Assembly (NCBI RefSeq): GCF_005491705.1
Contig: NZ_CP028092.1
Coordinates: 2,852,001-2,916,000, forward strand
Source: Pontibacter sp. SGAir0037
GTDB lineage: Bacteria; Bacteroidota; Bacteroidia; Cytophagales; Hymenobacteraceae
Direction: 5' to 3'
DNA: 64,000 nucleotides
Part shown: one piece after another, positions 18,124-26,991 of the stretch
Numbering within the stretch: position 1 is the stretch's first letter
Layout: each line of letters opens with the position of its first letter
Notes under the pieces: generated by a model
Told to the model about the DNA's origin: nothing
Database searches by the model: none
Seen by the model: only the letters and a program-made list of their open reading frames with translations
Position numbers and translations under genes: made by a program

Positions 18124-19032
18124 TTAGCTTAAATAGCCAACCCGCTGCCCGTTTTTATTAATAAGCACTCCTTTATCTGTTATGAAAAGAGCGTTCAGGT
18201 AATCACTCTCAAAATAAAAAGGCACCTCCCGGCTATTGGTGCGCGCCAGCTTGCCAATTACTTTCAGCCCGTCTTTGGTTACATGTACCAGGTGCATGCG
18301 TGTTGTCAGGAAGAACTGCTCGTTTGGCGCTGCCGAAAAGTTAACTTTTCGCAAAATATACTTGCTGTCCAATACCTGGCGGCTATCGGTGCGCTGTGTC
18401 TGCACTGCTACCGGCTCCGACACCTCCGGCTTTGCAGCCCTGGAAGCTACCTGTGAAGGGCGAAGGGCATTACCTGTCTGGCCGGCACTGGCTACAATCT
18501 GCTCATCGGCACTGCTCCAGCCTTTGCTGATAGCCGCTAAACGGTAGCTGCGGCCCGGGTGTGTACTGGAGGTTCTTTCTTCTGACAAGAGTTTAATGGC
18601 TGCCTGTGCATCTTCTAAGCTCGCCCCCATTTTTCGCAGCACAAAACCAGAGAACTCATCAGCCTCGAGTTCGTCGGCCGGATTACTGCCCGTACGTGAT
18701 AAAGTATGGCCATTTAAATGATGCCCAATTTCATGCGCCAGTATACTTACACCTGCCCAGTCGGTTCTGACGGCATTGTTTATCGAATTCAGGAACTGCT
18801 CGTTGTAGAGTATATAACGTTTGCCGTTATATACTACCGCAGCTGCATTCTCTATGTTTGCTGCCCTTAGCTCGAACCTTGGTTTTAGGCCAACTACTTC
18901 AATAATTTCATCTATGATATCTCGTGGTGCGGGTCTTATAGCCTCGTATGCGTCGGCCGTTGTTGCTACAGGTAACGCAGATGCTAAAAGAGGAGCAACT
19001 ACAAGCGCCACCATAAATGCCAGTTTCTTCAT
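18124..19032 (-). CDS. Secreted M48-like zinc metalloprotease
   Basis: About 302 residues with a signal peptide (MKKLAFMVALVVAPLLAS). The zinc site is HEIGHHLNGH with a following ELEADEFSGF, the M48/Ste24-type HExxH plus ExxxD set. The N-terminal part carries the protease fold; after a Ser/Ala/Glu linker the C-terminal 80 residues (FFLTTRMHLVHVTKDGL to the end) form an extra domain of unknown type. Secreted proteins of this layout occur in Bacteroidota and are annotated only as M48-like. An earlier ATG 9 bases upstream is possible. It should act in the periplasm or outside the cell. Confidence 0.8.
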   Translation of the reverse strand: MKKLAFMVALVVAPLLASALPVATTADAYEAIRPAPRDIIDEIIEVVGLKPRFELRAANIENAAAVVYNGKRYILYNEQFLNSINNAVRTDWAGVSILAHEIGHHLNGHTLSRTGSNPADELEADEFSGFVLRKMGASLEDAQAAIKLLSEERTSSTHPGRSYRLAAISKGWSSADEQIVASAGQTGNALRPSQVASRAAKPEVSEPVAVQTQRTDSRQVLDSKYILRKVNFSAAPNEQFFLTTRMHLVHVTKDGLKVIGKLARTNSREVPFYFESDYLNALFITDKGVLINKNGQRVGYLS

Positions 19033-19270
19033 GTATGTCATATTTGCTTTCCCTGTTTTTATAAATGTCCGTCATCTTTCTAAACGAAAAATGCTTTACC
19101 GGATGTATGAAACTATATGCAAGTATTTTGCCAAAAATACCTGCGGGGTAAAAAGCCGGTACGAACAACACAGAATCTTTTATACCTGCAATTCTATCGT
19201 TAGCAGCACATTAACGGCAACTGCGGATTCCGCTACCACGTTATTCTTTTGAATTAAACGTACTATTAAG

Positions 19271-20443
19271 ATGCCACAGTCAGAACCAAGCAAAGAAAAC
19301 CAGCGACGAACCTTTCTGCTGAAGGCAGGATATGGCGCTGTAGCAGCAGGCATAGCCAGCCTTGTTCCATCTATAACAGGCTCTGAAGCCAGGGCACAAA
19401 ATCAATCATCAGGTATGATAGCACCAGAGAAAAAAGTAGGGTGGGCCATTGTTGGCCTCGGCAAATTTGCGACGCAGCAACTAATGCCTTCTTTTTCACA
19501 ATGTAAAAAGTCTAAATTGGTAGCCTTGGTGAGTGGCGATGCCGAAAAAGCAAAGAAATACGCTACAGAATATGGCATAGCTGAAAAGAACACCTATAAC
19601 TACCAGAATTATGACAATCTTCGTAATAACCCTGAGGTAGATGTTATTTACATCGTACTGCCCAACAGCATGCACGCCGAATACACTGTGCGTGGGGCAC
19701 AGGCGGGGAAGCACATTATGTGCGAAAAGCCAATGGCCACCTCTGTGGAAGACTGTGAGAAGATGATAGATGCCTGCAAAAAGGCGAACAAGAAGCTTAT
19801 GATTGCCTATCGCGCCCAATACGAACCCTATAACCTGAAAGCTATAGAAATGGCCAGAGAGGGAAAACTGGGAAAACTACGCCTGATCACCTCCGAACAT
19901 GGCCGCCACCTGAAGCCGGAGGAGCCTAGCGATAAGTGGCGTGCCCAGAAAAAAATGGCTGGCGGTGGTTCGCTGATGGATATTGGCATTTACAGCCTCC
20001 AGGCAGCCCGCTATATAACAGGCGAAGAACCTGAAGAGGTAATGGCAATGATCTACTCCGATCCGAAAGACCCCAGGTTTAAAGAAGTAGAAGACCGGGT
20101 GAATTTTATGCTCCGTTTCCCAAGTGGCGTACAGGCGAATTTATCCTCCGGCTACAGCTACCACGAAACCAAGCGCTTTTCTGTTTTTGGTACCGATGCC
20201 CGCCTCGACCTGGACCCGGCAACTGATTATTATGAACATAATATGCATGTTGCTACAAAAGATGCAGAAGAGCAGCGCAAGATAAAAGAGGACAACCAGT
20301 TCTCCCTGGAGATAGACCACATGTCTGAATGTATCCTGGAAAACAAACAGCCTAAAACACCCGGCGAAGAAGGCCTGCGCGACATCAGGCTGATGATGGC
20401 TATTTACGAATCGGCCAGAAAAGGTGCGCCGGTAAAAGTATGA
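19271..20443 (+). CDS. Secreted Gfo/Idh/MocA-family oxidoreductase
   Basis: A 390-residue enzyme with a twin-arginine signal (RRTFLLKAGYGAVAAGIAS), so it is exported folded with its cofactor. The Rossmann domain shows WAIVGLGKFATQQLMPSF, and the catalytic region contains CEKPMATS, the conserved EKP motif. It resembles glucose-fructose oxidoreductase-like periplasmic enzymes that act on sugars or sugar derivatives using tightly bound NAD(P). A solute symporter starts 61 bases downstream on the same strand, which suggests uptake of a related carbohydrate. Substrate not identified. Confidence 0.88.
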   Translation: MPQSEPSKENQRRTFLLKAGYGAVAAGIASLVPSITGSEARAQNQSSGMIAPEKKVGWAIVGLGKFATQQLMPSFSQCKKSKLVALVSGDAEKAKKYATEYGIAEKNTYNYQNYDNLRNNPEVDVIYIVLPNSMHAEYTVRGAQAGKHIMCEKPMATSVEDCEKMIDACKKANKKLMIAYRAQYEPYNLKAIEMAREGKLGKLRLITSEHGRHLKPEEPSDKWRAQKKMAGGGSLMDIGIYSLQAARYITGEEPEEVMAMIYSDPKDPRFKEVEDRVNFMLRFPSGVQANLSSGYSYHETKRFSVFGTDARLDLDPATDYYEHNMHVATKDAEEQRKIKEDNQFSLEIDHMSECILENKQPKTPGEEGLRDIRLMMAIYESARKGAPVKV

Positions 20444-20504
20444 TGGCAGGCAATGCCGGCATAAGTTAGATTTATCTTTATTTTCGCAGGATAAAGAAAA
20501 TCTT

Positions 20505-21923
20505 ATGCTGGCACTTTTCATCCTGCTTTACTTGCTTGTTAATGTTGGTATTGGCTACTGGGCCTCCAGAAGAGTTCATAACACACAGGACTTTTTGCTG
20601 GCCGGCCGGAAGCTGCCATTTTATATATCTACTGCTGTTGTCTTTGCTACCTGGTTTGGCTCCGAAACGTTGTTAGGAGCTTCTTCGGAGTTTGCTCAGC
20701 ATGGGCTGCTGGGTGTGATAGAAGATCCTTTCGGAGCTGCCTTATGCCTGGTGCTGGTGGGTTTGTTCTTCGCCAAACGCCTTTACCGCATGAACCTGCT
20801 TACCATAGGCGACTATTACCGCATACGCTTTAACCGGAGCACAGAGCTTATCTCGTCGTTCTTCATGGTTATCTCTTACTTTGGCTGGATAGCCGCGCAA
20901 ATGGTAGCGCTCGGTATTGTACTTAACCAGGTATTCGGACTTTCGACAATGGCAGGTATTATATGTGGCTCCCTGATAGTAGTTGGCTACACGTTTATGG
21001 GTGGCATGTGGTCAGTATCTATTACCGATTTTGTGCAGATGCTCATGATCATAGGTGGCCTTCTCCTGATTACAGGTACATTGCTTATTCAAACGCCGCT
21101 TGAGCAGCTTACGCAGCAACTGCCAGCCAATTTCTTTGACTTTACGCCCCGCGCTGCCGGTCCTGTGACATGGCTGAACTATTTTGCCATGTGGATTACC
21201 ATTGGCTTAGGCTCTATCCCTCAGCAGGATGTGTTTCAGCGGGTAATGTCGGCCCGCACGGAGCGTGTGGCTGTTGCATCCTCTATAGGAGCCGGTTTTC
21301 TATACCTGACCGTAGCCTTCCTGCCGCTGCTGCTGGCCCTTTATGCCAAAACGCTACACCCGGAACTGCTGGAGCAGGACGCCCAGCTACTGGTGCCAGG
21401 CCTGATACTTGGCTTTTCTTCTTTATGGGTGAAAGTGCTTTTTTTCGGGGCCTTGCTTTCAGCCATTATCAGCTCGGCCAGCGGTGGTATTTTAGCCCCT
21501 GCCTCCATTCTAAGCGAGAACATGTTGCGCCCATTACTGAAAATCAACAAGGACAAGCAATTGCTTCTTCTCTCGCGCCTGAGTGTGCTTTTAGTAGCTT
21601 TGGTTTCGCTGGCAATGGCATTAATGCGCAGCAATATTTATGAGTTGGTAAGTGAATCGTCTGCCCTGAGCCTGGTAAGCCTGTTTGTGCCGCTGGTGGC
21701 AGGCATGTACTGGAAAAGAACCACTTCTGCCGCTGCCATCTTTTCTATTTTTGCAGGTATGGGTGCCTGGCTCCTGGCCCTGTACCTGGATACCGCCATT
21801 AATCCTATGCTTTACGGACTGGCAGGCAGCATGGCAGGCTTATTGCTCGGCATGTTATTTCCCTCATCGTCTGTTGCCCTTCAACAGCCAACACGCAAAG
21901 AGCAACCCTATAAGCAAGCCTAA
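20505..21923 (+). CDS. Sodium/solute symporter (SSS family)
   Basis: A 472-residue membrane protein with about 13 transmembrane helices. The N-terminus VNVGIGYWASRRVHNTQDFL and AGRKLPFYISTAVVFATWFG match SSS-family transporters, with YFGWIAAQM and SIPQQDVFQRVMSARTERV as further landmarks. SSS proteins import sugars, amino acids or organic acids with sodium. Pairing with the upstream Gfo/Idh/MocA oxidoreductase (61-base gap) suggests a carbohydrate, but the substrate cannot be assigned. Confidence 0.88.
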   Translation: MLALFILLYLLVNVGIGYWASRRVHNTQDFLLAGRKLPFYISTAVVFATWFGSETLLGASSEFAQHGLLGVIEDPFGAALCLVLVGLFFAKRLYRMNLLTIGDYYRIRFNRSTELISSFFMVISYFGWIAAQMVALGIVLNQVFGLSTMAGIICGSLIVVGYTFMGGMWSVSITDFVQMLMIIGGLLLITGTLLIQTPLEQLTQQLPANFFDFTPRAAGPVTWLNYFAMWITIGLGSIPQQDVFQRVMSARTERVAVASSIGAGFLYLTVAFLPLLLALYAKTLHPELLEQDAQLLVPGLILGFSSLWVKVLFFGALLSAIISSASGGILAPASILSENMLRPLLKINKDKQLLLLSRLSVLLVALVSLAMALMRSNIYELVSESSALSLVSLFVPLVAGMYWKRTTSAAAIFSIFAGMGAWLLALYLDTAINPMLYGLAGSMAGLLLGMLFPSSSVALQQPTRKEQPYKQA

Positions 21924-21963
21924 GCAAAAGGGGCTGTATTTTTGCCCTATACGAGGTCTCACC

Positions 21964-22617
21964 TCAACTACCTGCTGGTTTAGATACTGTTATGTAATTT
22001 GGAGCTTCTATGTTTCCCACTGGTGTTTTTACAGTAGGCTTTATTTTGAAAGTGATGTTTTGCCTGATATCTCCCTGTTGTGCTATCAGGGTAATTAATC
22101 TGTTCAGGCCAGCATAATTAGGCTGCCCTTCTTCCTGGGTTAGCAGTACAGGTGTATTAATGGGTATTGTATTAAGTCCTTCCTGCAGCACCATCGTCTC
22201 CTCTACTATACCTGTGAGTGCGTCATCGCCATCTACCTGCAGCAGCCATCTCAGGCTGGTAACAGTCAGGCTTCTGTCTTCACCAGGTTCTTGTAGCGCC
22301 ACATGCAGGCTTAGCCGAGCACTTAGGCGCAGGCGGTCTGTTGTTAAAGTCAGCAGCAAACTATCGCGCTCGGTTGCCGTTAGCCTTTGCCCTGTCTGAA
22401 GCCTTTGCTCCATATCTACCCCATTCAGCTGCACATCCTCAACACTTTCCAGCCTGTAAGTAGCTTCTGTAAAAGCTTTGATATCCTGTGCTTGCCGGCA
22501 ATGTGTTGCCACAAACAAGAACACAAACCCGGACACATACCTGATAAAAGCTTGCGCTACGCTATAACGCCTGCCTTTTCCAACTGCTATCGTACTCTTT
22601 ATAATTTGACTGCTCAT
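21964..22617 (-). CDS. LEA14-like envelope protein, member 2 of a paralogous pair
   Basis: A 217-residue protein sharing blocks with the gene at 17419-18006: FTEATYRLES, LNGVDMEQR, SLTVTSLRWLLQVDGDDAL, GLNTIPINTPVLL and FKIKPTVKTPVGNIEAP. A hydrophobic segment ends near FLFVATHC; the Cys may be lipidated, but the lipobox is weak. The shared pattern suggests a conserved beta-sandwich of LEA/WHy type. The gene converges with the symporter gene 40 bases away. Function unknown. Confidence 0.68.
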   Translation of the reverse strand: MSSQIIKSTIAVGKGRRYSVAQAFIRYVSGFVFLFVATHCRQAQDIKAFTEATYRLESVEDVQLNGVDMEQRLQTGQRLTATERDSLLLTLTTDRLRLSARLSLHVALQEPGEDRSLTVTSLRWLLQVDGDDALTGIVEETMVLQEGLNTIPINTPVLLTQEEGQPNYAGLNRLITLIAQQGDIRQNITFKIKPTVKTPVGNIEAPNYITVSKPAGS

Positions 22618-22752
22618 ATTTATCGCTTAAACTTATATGCTACTATACGAGCAGATTCAAATGCAGTAGGTTTAGAAAAATGTTCCTTCTTTTCGTTTTT
22701 GTTAAGATAAAACAGGGCAATACTTAAACCATCTATCTCATGATTTTAAAGC

Positions 22753-22791
22753 AAGAAAGGCTGGTACACGAAATGTGTACCAGCCTTTCTT
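22753..22791. terminator. Hairpin with 17-bp perfect stem
   Basis: Perfect 17-bp arms (22753-22769 and 22775-22791) with a 5-base loop; the outer part of the stem is AAGAAAGG/CCTTTCTT. It lies downstream of the DUF892 gene on the minus strand (stop at 22876) and upstream of the next minus-strand start, so it should end the DUF892 transcript. Confidence 0.8.
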
Positions 22792-22875
22792 ATGTGAACA
22801 AAACCCTGTTTCTTTCATACCTGCTGGGTAGAGCCAGGCGAAAGCACAGAGTTTCGTTCCTGATATTTTGAAAGA

Positions 22876-23370
22876 TTATTTTTCTGCCTTCGTGTTTACA
22901 GAAGACTCTGCAATCTGAGTCAGTTTCATGTCTGTGTCTTTTTCTTCGCTTAGAATAGACTCCAGCAAACCAATGGCTTCACCATCAATCCCTAACTGCT
23001 TCGCAAAAGTGCAAAGCGTACCATAACCGGCGATTTCGTAATGCTCAACACGTTGTGCCGAAGCTATCAGCGCCGCATCCATTACAGCAGGGTCAGCATC
23101 TTCGCTCATCATATCGCTGGCTTCACGAATAATGCCTTCCATGGCTTTACACTTTTCGCCGGATGCTTTTTCTCCCAGTATGTCGAACACCTTCTCTAAG
23201 CGCTCAATCTGTGATTTTGTTTCCTCCAGATGCATCTCAAAAGCAGAACGAAGTTTATCAGAAGAAGCCTGTTCCATCATTTTTGGAAGTGCTTTTGTGA
23301 TTTGGTGCTCTGCATTATAGAGATCCTTTAATTCATGAAGAAAAAGGTCATTTAAATTGTTAAGTTTCAT
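22876..23370 (-). CDS. DUF892 (YciE/YciF-type) ferritin-like protein
   Basis: A 164-residue four-helix protein: LNDLFLHELKDLYNAEHQI, ALPKMMEQAS, ETKSQIERLEKVF, and VEHYEIAGYGTL. The Glu/His pattern (HELKDLYNAEHQ, EHYEIAGYG) fits the DUF892 ferritin-like family, whose members are stress-induced and often called ferroxidase-like. The frame extends to ATG 23394, but the ATG at 23370 (MKLNNL) is the usual start for the family. A stress role is known for homologues only. Confidence 0.88.
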   Translation of the reverse strand: MKLNNLNDLFLHELKDLYNAEHQITKALPKMMEQASSDKLRSAFEMHLEETKSQIERLEKVFDILGEKASGEKCKAMEGIIREASDMMSEDADPAVMDAALIASAQRVEHYEIAGYGTLCTFAKQLGIDGEAIGLLESILSEEKDTDMKLTQIAESSVNTKAEK

Positions 23371-23728
23371 AGCTTGGAAAGGTTTATCGAACAATAGTTT
23401 TTGTATTAAGCTTGTGAAATTTCTATACGGCAGGCTCTAAGGTTGGTTAAAAAATTTAAATAAAATCAGGTAAACAGCCTTAATTTTATAGTTGACCAAC
23501 ATGCCAATATAATATTATCTATATAAACTAATTTACAAGCGGTACTTTTAGTTACAGGTGCAGCCGCTTACGTAAAAGCAGCAGAAGCCTTTGGCACCAC
23601 TGCGGCTAAACGCAACGTAATTACTTGAAACAGGTATGCCTGCTATAAGCTGCAGATTTACTTTTAATAGAAGTAGCGCTTTTATTGGCCGGTAAAAATT
23701 ATACAACAAATTCAGAATAGCATAACAA
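23371..23728. other. Intergenic region between divergent genes
   Basis: About 358 AT-rich bases between the DUF892 and cyanophycinase genes; promoters of both should be here. A minus-strand frame across 23548-23778 overlaps the start of the cyanophycinase gene and has no coding character. No RNA or hairpin of note was seen. Confidence 0.5.
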
Positions 23729-24619
23729 GTGAGAGAACCAAAAGGAAAACTAATAGCTGTTGGCGGAAATGAAGACAAAGGAACTTACCCAAACCCGAAG
23801 TCCAAAAATAAGTATTACCTCGATTTTTTTGAACTTGGCATTCTCAAGCGATTTTTAAATGAAATACCTTCTTCGGATCCTGTTATAGAAGTAATTACCA
23901 CAGCCTCTATGATTCCGGAAGAAGTAGGTGAACGGTATGCAGAGGCCTTTGCCATACTGGGTGCACAACACATTCACATGATGCACATCCGGAACGAAGC
24001 AGATGCAGCCAGTTCGGAGTACCTGAACCGGATCAGGAAGGCAGATGCGGTTATGTTTAGCGGAGGCAACCAATCGAGGCTCACCCGAATTTTTGGTGAT
24101 ACAGAATTTCTGGATATCCTGAAAAACCGCTATTGGCACGAAGAGTTTGTAATAGCAGGAACCAGTGCAGGCGCTATGGCCATGTCAGAGGTGATGATCA
24201 AGGGTGGCAGCTCTACTGAGTCGCTGTTACGAGGCTCTGTTAAAATTGGGGAAGGCTTGAATTTTATTGATGAAGTAATCATCGATTCTCATTTTATTGC
24301 CCGGGGCCGGTTCGGCAGATTAATGGAATCGGTGGTAATGCACCCGAAAACCATTGGCATCGGTTTGGGAGAAGACACCGGAGTACTCATCAGTAAAGGG
24401 CATATTATTGAAACAATTGGTTCTAACCTAGTTGTAATTGTAGATGGACACAGTGTTGGCTATACCAATATTAAGGATGTTGAGGTTGGCAAACCGGTTG
24501 CGATCGAAAACATGGTGATGCATGTTCTTGCCAAAGGCAACATCTATAATATAGAGACGCGGGAATTCTTTAAGGACGAAGAAGCCATGCTTCGCGGCGA
24601 TAGCAGATCTGAAAGTTAA
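23729..24619 (+). CDS. cphB: Cyanophycinase
   Basis: A 296-residue serine peptidase. N-terminal KLIAVGGNEDKG, central AVMFSGGNQSRLT, and the nucleophile elbow GTSAGAMAMSE (Ser146) are diagnostic of cyanophycinase, which cuts cyanophycin to beta-Asp-Arg dipeptides. The start is GTG; a stop codon lies two codons upstream and no ATG precedes the conserved N-terminus, so the start is secure. An isoaspartyl peptidase that can finish the degradation is encoded 1.4 kb downstream, but no cyanophycin synthetase is in the window. The gene ends 3 bases from the converging AlbA_2 gene. Confidence 0.9.
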   Translation: MREPKGKLIAVGGNEDKGTYPNPKSKNKYYLDFFELGILKRFLNEIPSSDPVIEVITTASMIPEEVGERYAEAFAILGAQHIHMMHIRNEADAASSEYLNRIRKADAVMFSGGNQSRLTRIFGDTEFLDILKNRYWHEEFVIAGTSAGAMAMSEVMIKGGSSTESLLRGSVKIGEGLNFIDEVIIDSHFIARGRFGRLMESVVMHPKTIGIGLGEDTGVLISKGHIIETIGSNLVVIVDGHSVGYTNIKDVEVGKPVAIENMVMHVLAKGNIYNIETREFFKDEEAMLRGDSRSES

Positions 24620-24622
24620 GCC

Positions 24623-25243
24623 TCAGCTCAACGTATAAAATTCTTCTTTTTCTTTATCGTGCAGGCGTAGATAACCATGTATCACCAGCTTTACCAAAAT
24701 GCGATAGGCTCTGCGCTGGGAAATATTCACTAGTTTCATATATTGCCGGAGTGTGAGGCGGGGATTCGTTTGCAGGTATTCAATGGCAGCGTTCTCAAGC
24801 CTGTCCAGGGGCAGCAATTCTGCCCGCTCCTCCTCCACTTCCAGCGCCTTATTTACCATTTTACTCGTCTGCACACTGGTATCCTTTACCCGCACATAGC
24901 CACGCCAGTCGTCGTCTTTTACTTTTGCAAAATGTGGTTTATACCTGCTTTCCGGGATAATCACTTTTAACACCGTAGCCCCATCTACTTCTTCCTCTTC
25001 GTACAGCATAGCCACTGGCGGATCGCAGTAGAAATTAGCCGCCAGCTCCAGGGTATGCTTTTCTTCTTCGGGATCTACACCGCTGATGCGGCCATTGTCT
25101 TTTACCCCGATCAGGATAATTCCGCCTTTTGTATTGGCGAAAGAAACCATTGTTCTGGCTATTTTTTCGGGTTGTGTAACGCGCTGCTTAAAATCTACCC
25201 TATCGTTCTCTCCAAGCAATATAAGGCGCTGCAGTTCTTCCAT
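24623..25243 (-). CDS. AlbA_2-domain (Schlafen-like) putative transcriptional regulator
   Basis: A 206-residue protein. The N-terminal AlbA_2 domain shows VDFKQRVTQPEKIARTMVSF and NTKGGIILIGVKDNGRISGV, typical of this putative nucleic-acid- or nucleotide-binding fold. The C-terminal part (TLRQYMKLVNISQRRAYRIL) is a helix-turn-helix-like region. Such proteins are annotated as ATP-binding or regulatory without firm function. The frame opens with TTG at 25252; the ATG at 25243 is chosen. It converges with cyanophycinase, only 3 bases apart. Confidence 0.82.
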   Translation of the reverse strand: MEELQRLILLGENDRVDFKQRVTQPEKIARTMVSFANTKGGIILIGVKDNGRISGVDPEEEKHTLELAANFYCDPPVAMLYEEEEVDGATVLKVIIPESRYKPHFAKVKDDDWRGYVRVKDTSVQTSKMVNKALEVEEERAELLPLDRLENAAIEYLQTNPRLTLRQYMKLVNISQRRAYRILVKLVIHGYLRLHDKEKEEFYTLS

Positions 25244-25411
25244 AGAATACAAGTAAAATGAAAGCGATATCTAAAGCTTAACGCCTAAAACCATTGCTTC
25301 TTATTCTATCATTCGGAAGATGAGCTATAAAAGTTTAAGCGGGCCACTTATTCATTCTGCCTGTAGGCAGAGAGAGTTGATGCTGATGGAGTTAAAAATC
25401 TATGCCATAAA

Positions 25412-25434
25412 AAAAGCGAGCTAGGCTCGCTTTT
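25412..25434. terminator. Hairpin terminator
   Basis: Perfect 10-bp arms (AAAAGCGAGC at 25412-25421, complement at 25425-25434) with a 3-base loop. It follows the minus-strand DUF3127 gene by 12 bases. Confidence 0.82.
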
Positions 25435-25446
25435 CGTATCGTTTAT

Positions 25447-25818
25447 TTAGAATGGCAGATCATTGTCTGCATCGCTGCTATAGAAAGATGGGGCTGCTTC
25501 TGCCTGAGCAGGTGCTCCGGCCGGTGCGCCAAACTGGTTAGAGGCACTCTCGATACGCCATGCCTGTAAGTTAGTGAAGTACATGGTAGTACCATTTTTC
25601 ACGAATGGCTTGCCTGTTAAATTAAATGTTACTTTTACTTCGTCACCTGCTTTGTACTGGTCAAGAAGGCTGCACTTGTCCTGCGTTAGCTGAAACTTAA
25701 CATACTGAGTATAAGAACCGTCAGGAATCTCCAGCACAAATTCGCGCTTTCTGAACTTATCACTAACTTGTTGCTCCTCAAAAGATTCGTACAGCTTTCC
25801 TTGGATATCAAACGACAT
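25447..25818 (-). CDS. DUF3127 protein with SSB-like acidic C-terminal tip
   Basis: A 123-residue protein. The N-terminal OB-fold-like domain (FDIQGKLYESFEEQQVSDK, REFVLEIPDG, YVKFQLTQDKCSLLDQY, DEVKVTFNLTGKP) is the DUF3127 pattern. A flexible Ala/Gly/Pro/Gln linker leads to a C-terminal SDADNDLPF, which matches the acidic Asp-rich-Leu-Pro-Phe tip of single-stranded DNA-binding proteins that recruit partner proteins. This suggests a single-strand nucleic acid binding, SSB-like role; this is inference. It reads alone with its own hairpin terminator. Confidence 0.82.
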   Translation of the reverse strand: MSFDIQGKLYESFEEQQVSDKFRKREFVLEIPDGSYTQYVKFQLTQDKCSLLDQYKAGDEVKVTFNLTGKPFVKNGTTMYFTNLQAWRIESASNQFGAPAGAPAQAEAAPSFYSSDADNDLPF

Positions 25819-26046
25819 AATTAACTAATTTTAATTGTAAGTATAATAACAAAGATACTCAATTTTAGCTTCAGGTTTGAGGACGAAAGGTTTAAAAACC
25901 ATAATTTTTTTTGTCTCAACCAACAGTACGACAAAAGAAGGCGTAGAGGGTTTTTAAGAGTTATGAGTTCTTATTCTGGAAGTATAGCAATATCTGGAGA
26001 GCTGAGACAAGATAGTAATTCATAATTGCAGTTAACATACAGGCCG

Positions 26047-26991
26047 ATGAATAAATTTTCTATTGCCATACATGGAGGAGCAGGCACAATTACTCCTTCC
26101 TCTATGACGCCAGATAAAGAAAAAGCATATAAAAAAGCGTTGACTGATGCCCTGAGTGCTGGTTATACTATACTGGCAGGAGGTGGCGATGCGCTGGATG
26201 CAGTGCAACAGGCGGTACAGCTACTAGAAGATTGTCCGCTCTTTAATGCAGGCAAAGGCTCTGTGTTTACCAAAGAAGGCAAGCACGAAATGGATGCCTC
26301 TATCATGTGTGGCAAAACGCTTGAAGCCGGTGCCGTGGCAGGTGTTTACAATATCAAGAACCCTGTTAAACTGGCCAGAGCCATTATTACGCACTCCGAT
26401 CATGTGTTTTTAAGCGGACACGGGGCGGAAGAATTCGCCAGGAAGCACCGTATTGCCTTTGAGCCGGAAGAGTATTTTTTTGATGCCTTGCGTTACGACC
26501 AATGGCGGGAAGTCCGTGATTCTGACAGGTTCATGCTAGACCATACCGTGGAACCGGAAACCGGAGAAGGTAAAAAGTTCGGAACAGTCGGAGCAGTAGC
26601 CCTCGATGTAAAGGGTAATCTGGCAGCTGCTACCTCAACCGGCGGCATGACGAACAAAAACTTCAATCGTATTGGAGATACTCCGGTTATAGGTGCCGGT
26701 ACGTATGCCAACAATGCCACCTGCGCTGTTTCCTGCACCGGCCACGGCGAATATTTTATTCGGGCGGTAGTTGCCTACGACGTTTCCTGCCTGATGGAAT
26801 ACAAAGGGTATAGCCTGCAGCAGGCCTGTGAACATGTAGTAAGCGACAAACTGGTAAAATTTGGTGGAGAAGGCGGTTTAATTGCCATAGATACCACAGG
26901 CGCTGTTGCCTTACCTTTCAATTCGGCAGGCATGTACCGTGGCTACAGAAAAAACAATGAAGAAGCAGTTGTGGCTATCTACAAAGCCTGA
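26047..26991 (+). CDS. iaaA: Isoaspartyl peptidase/L-asparaginase (Ntn hydrolase)
   Basis: A 314-residue precursor of the Ntn-hydrolase family. IAIHGGAGTI marks the N-terminus and NAGKGSVFT the substrate loop; the autoprocessing site lies in KKFGTVGAVALD with catalytic Thr180, followed by STGGMTNK, so it should cleave itself into alpha and beta subunits. It hydrolyses beta-aspartyl dipeptides and asparagine, and fits downstream of cyanophycinase. The frame opens with TTG at 26026; the ATG at 26047 gives the standard N-terminus. It ends directly against the converging cyclase gene. Confidence 0.9.
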   Translation: MNKFSIAIHGGAGTITPSSMTPDKEKAYKKALTDALSAGYTILAGGGDALDAVQQAVQLLEDCPLFNAGKGSVFTKEGKHEMDASIMCGKTLEAGAVAGVYNIKNPVKLARAIITHSDHVFLSGHGAEEFARKHRIAFEPEEYFFDALRYDQWREVRDSDRFMLDHTVEPETGEGKKFGTVGAVALDVKGNLAAATSTGGMTNKNFNRIGDTPVIGAGTYANNATCAVSCTGHGEYFIRAVVAYDVSCLMEYKGYSLQQACEHVVSDKLVKFGGEGGLIAIDTTGAVALPFNSAGMYRGYRKNNEEAVVAIYKA

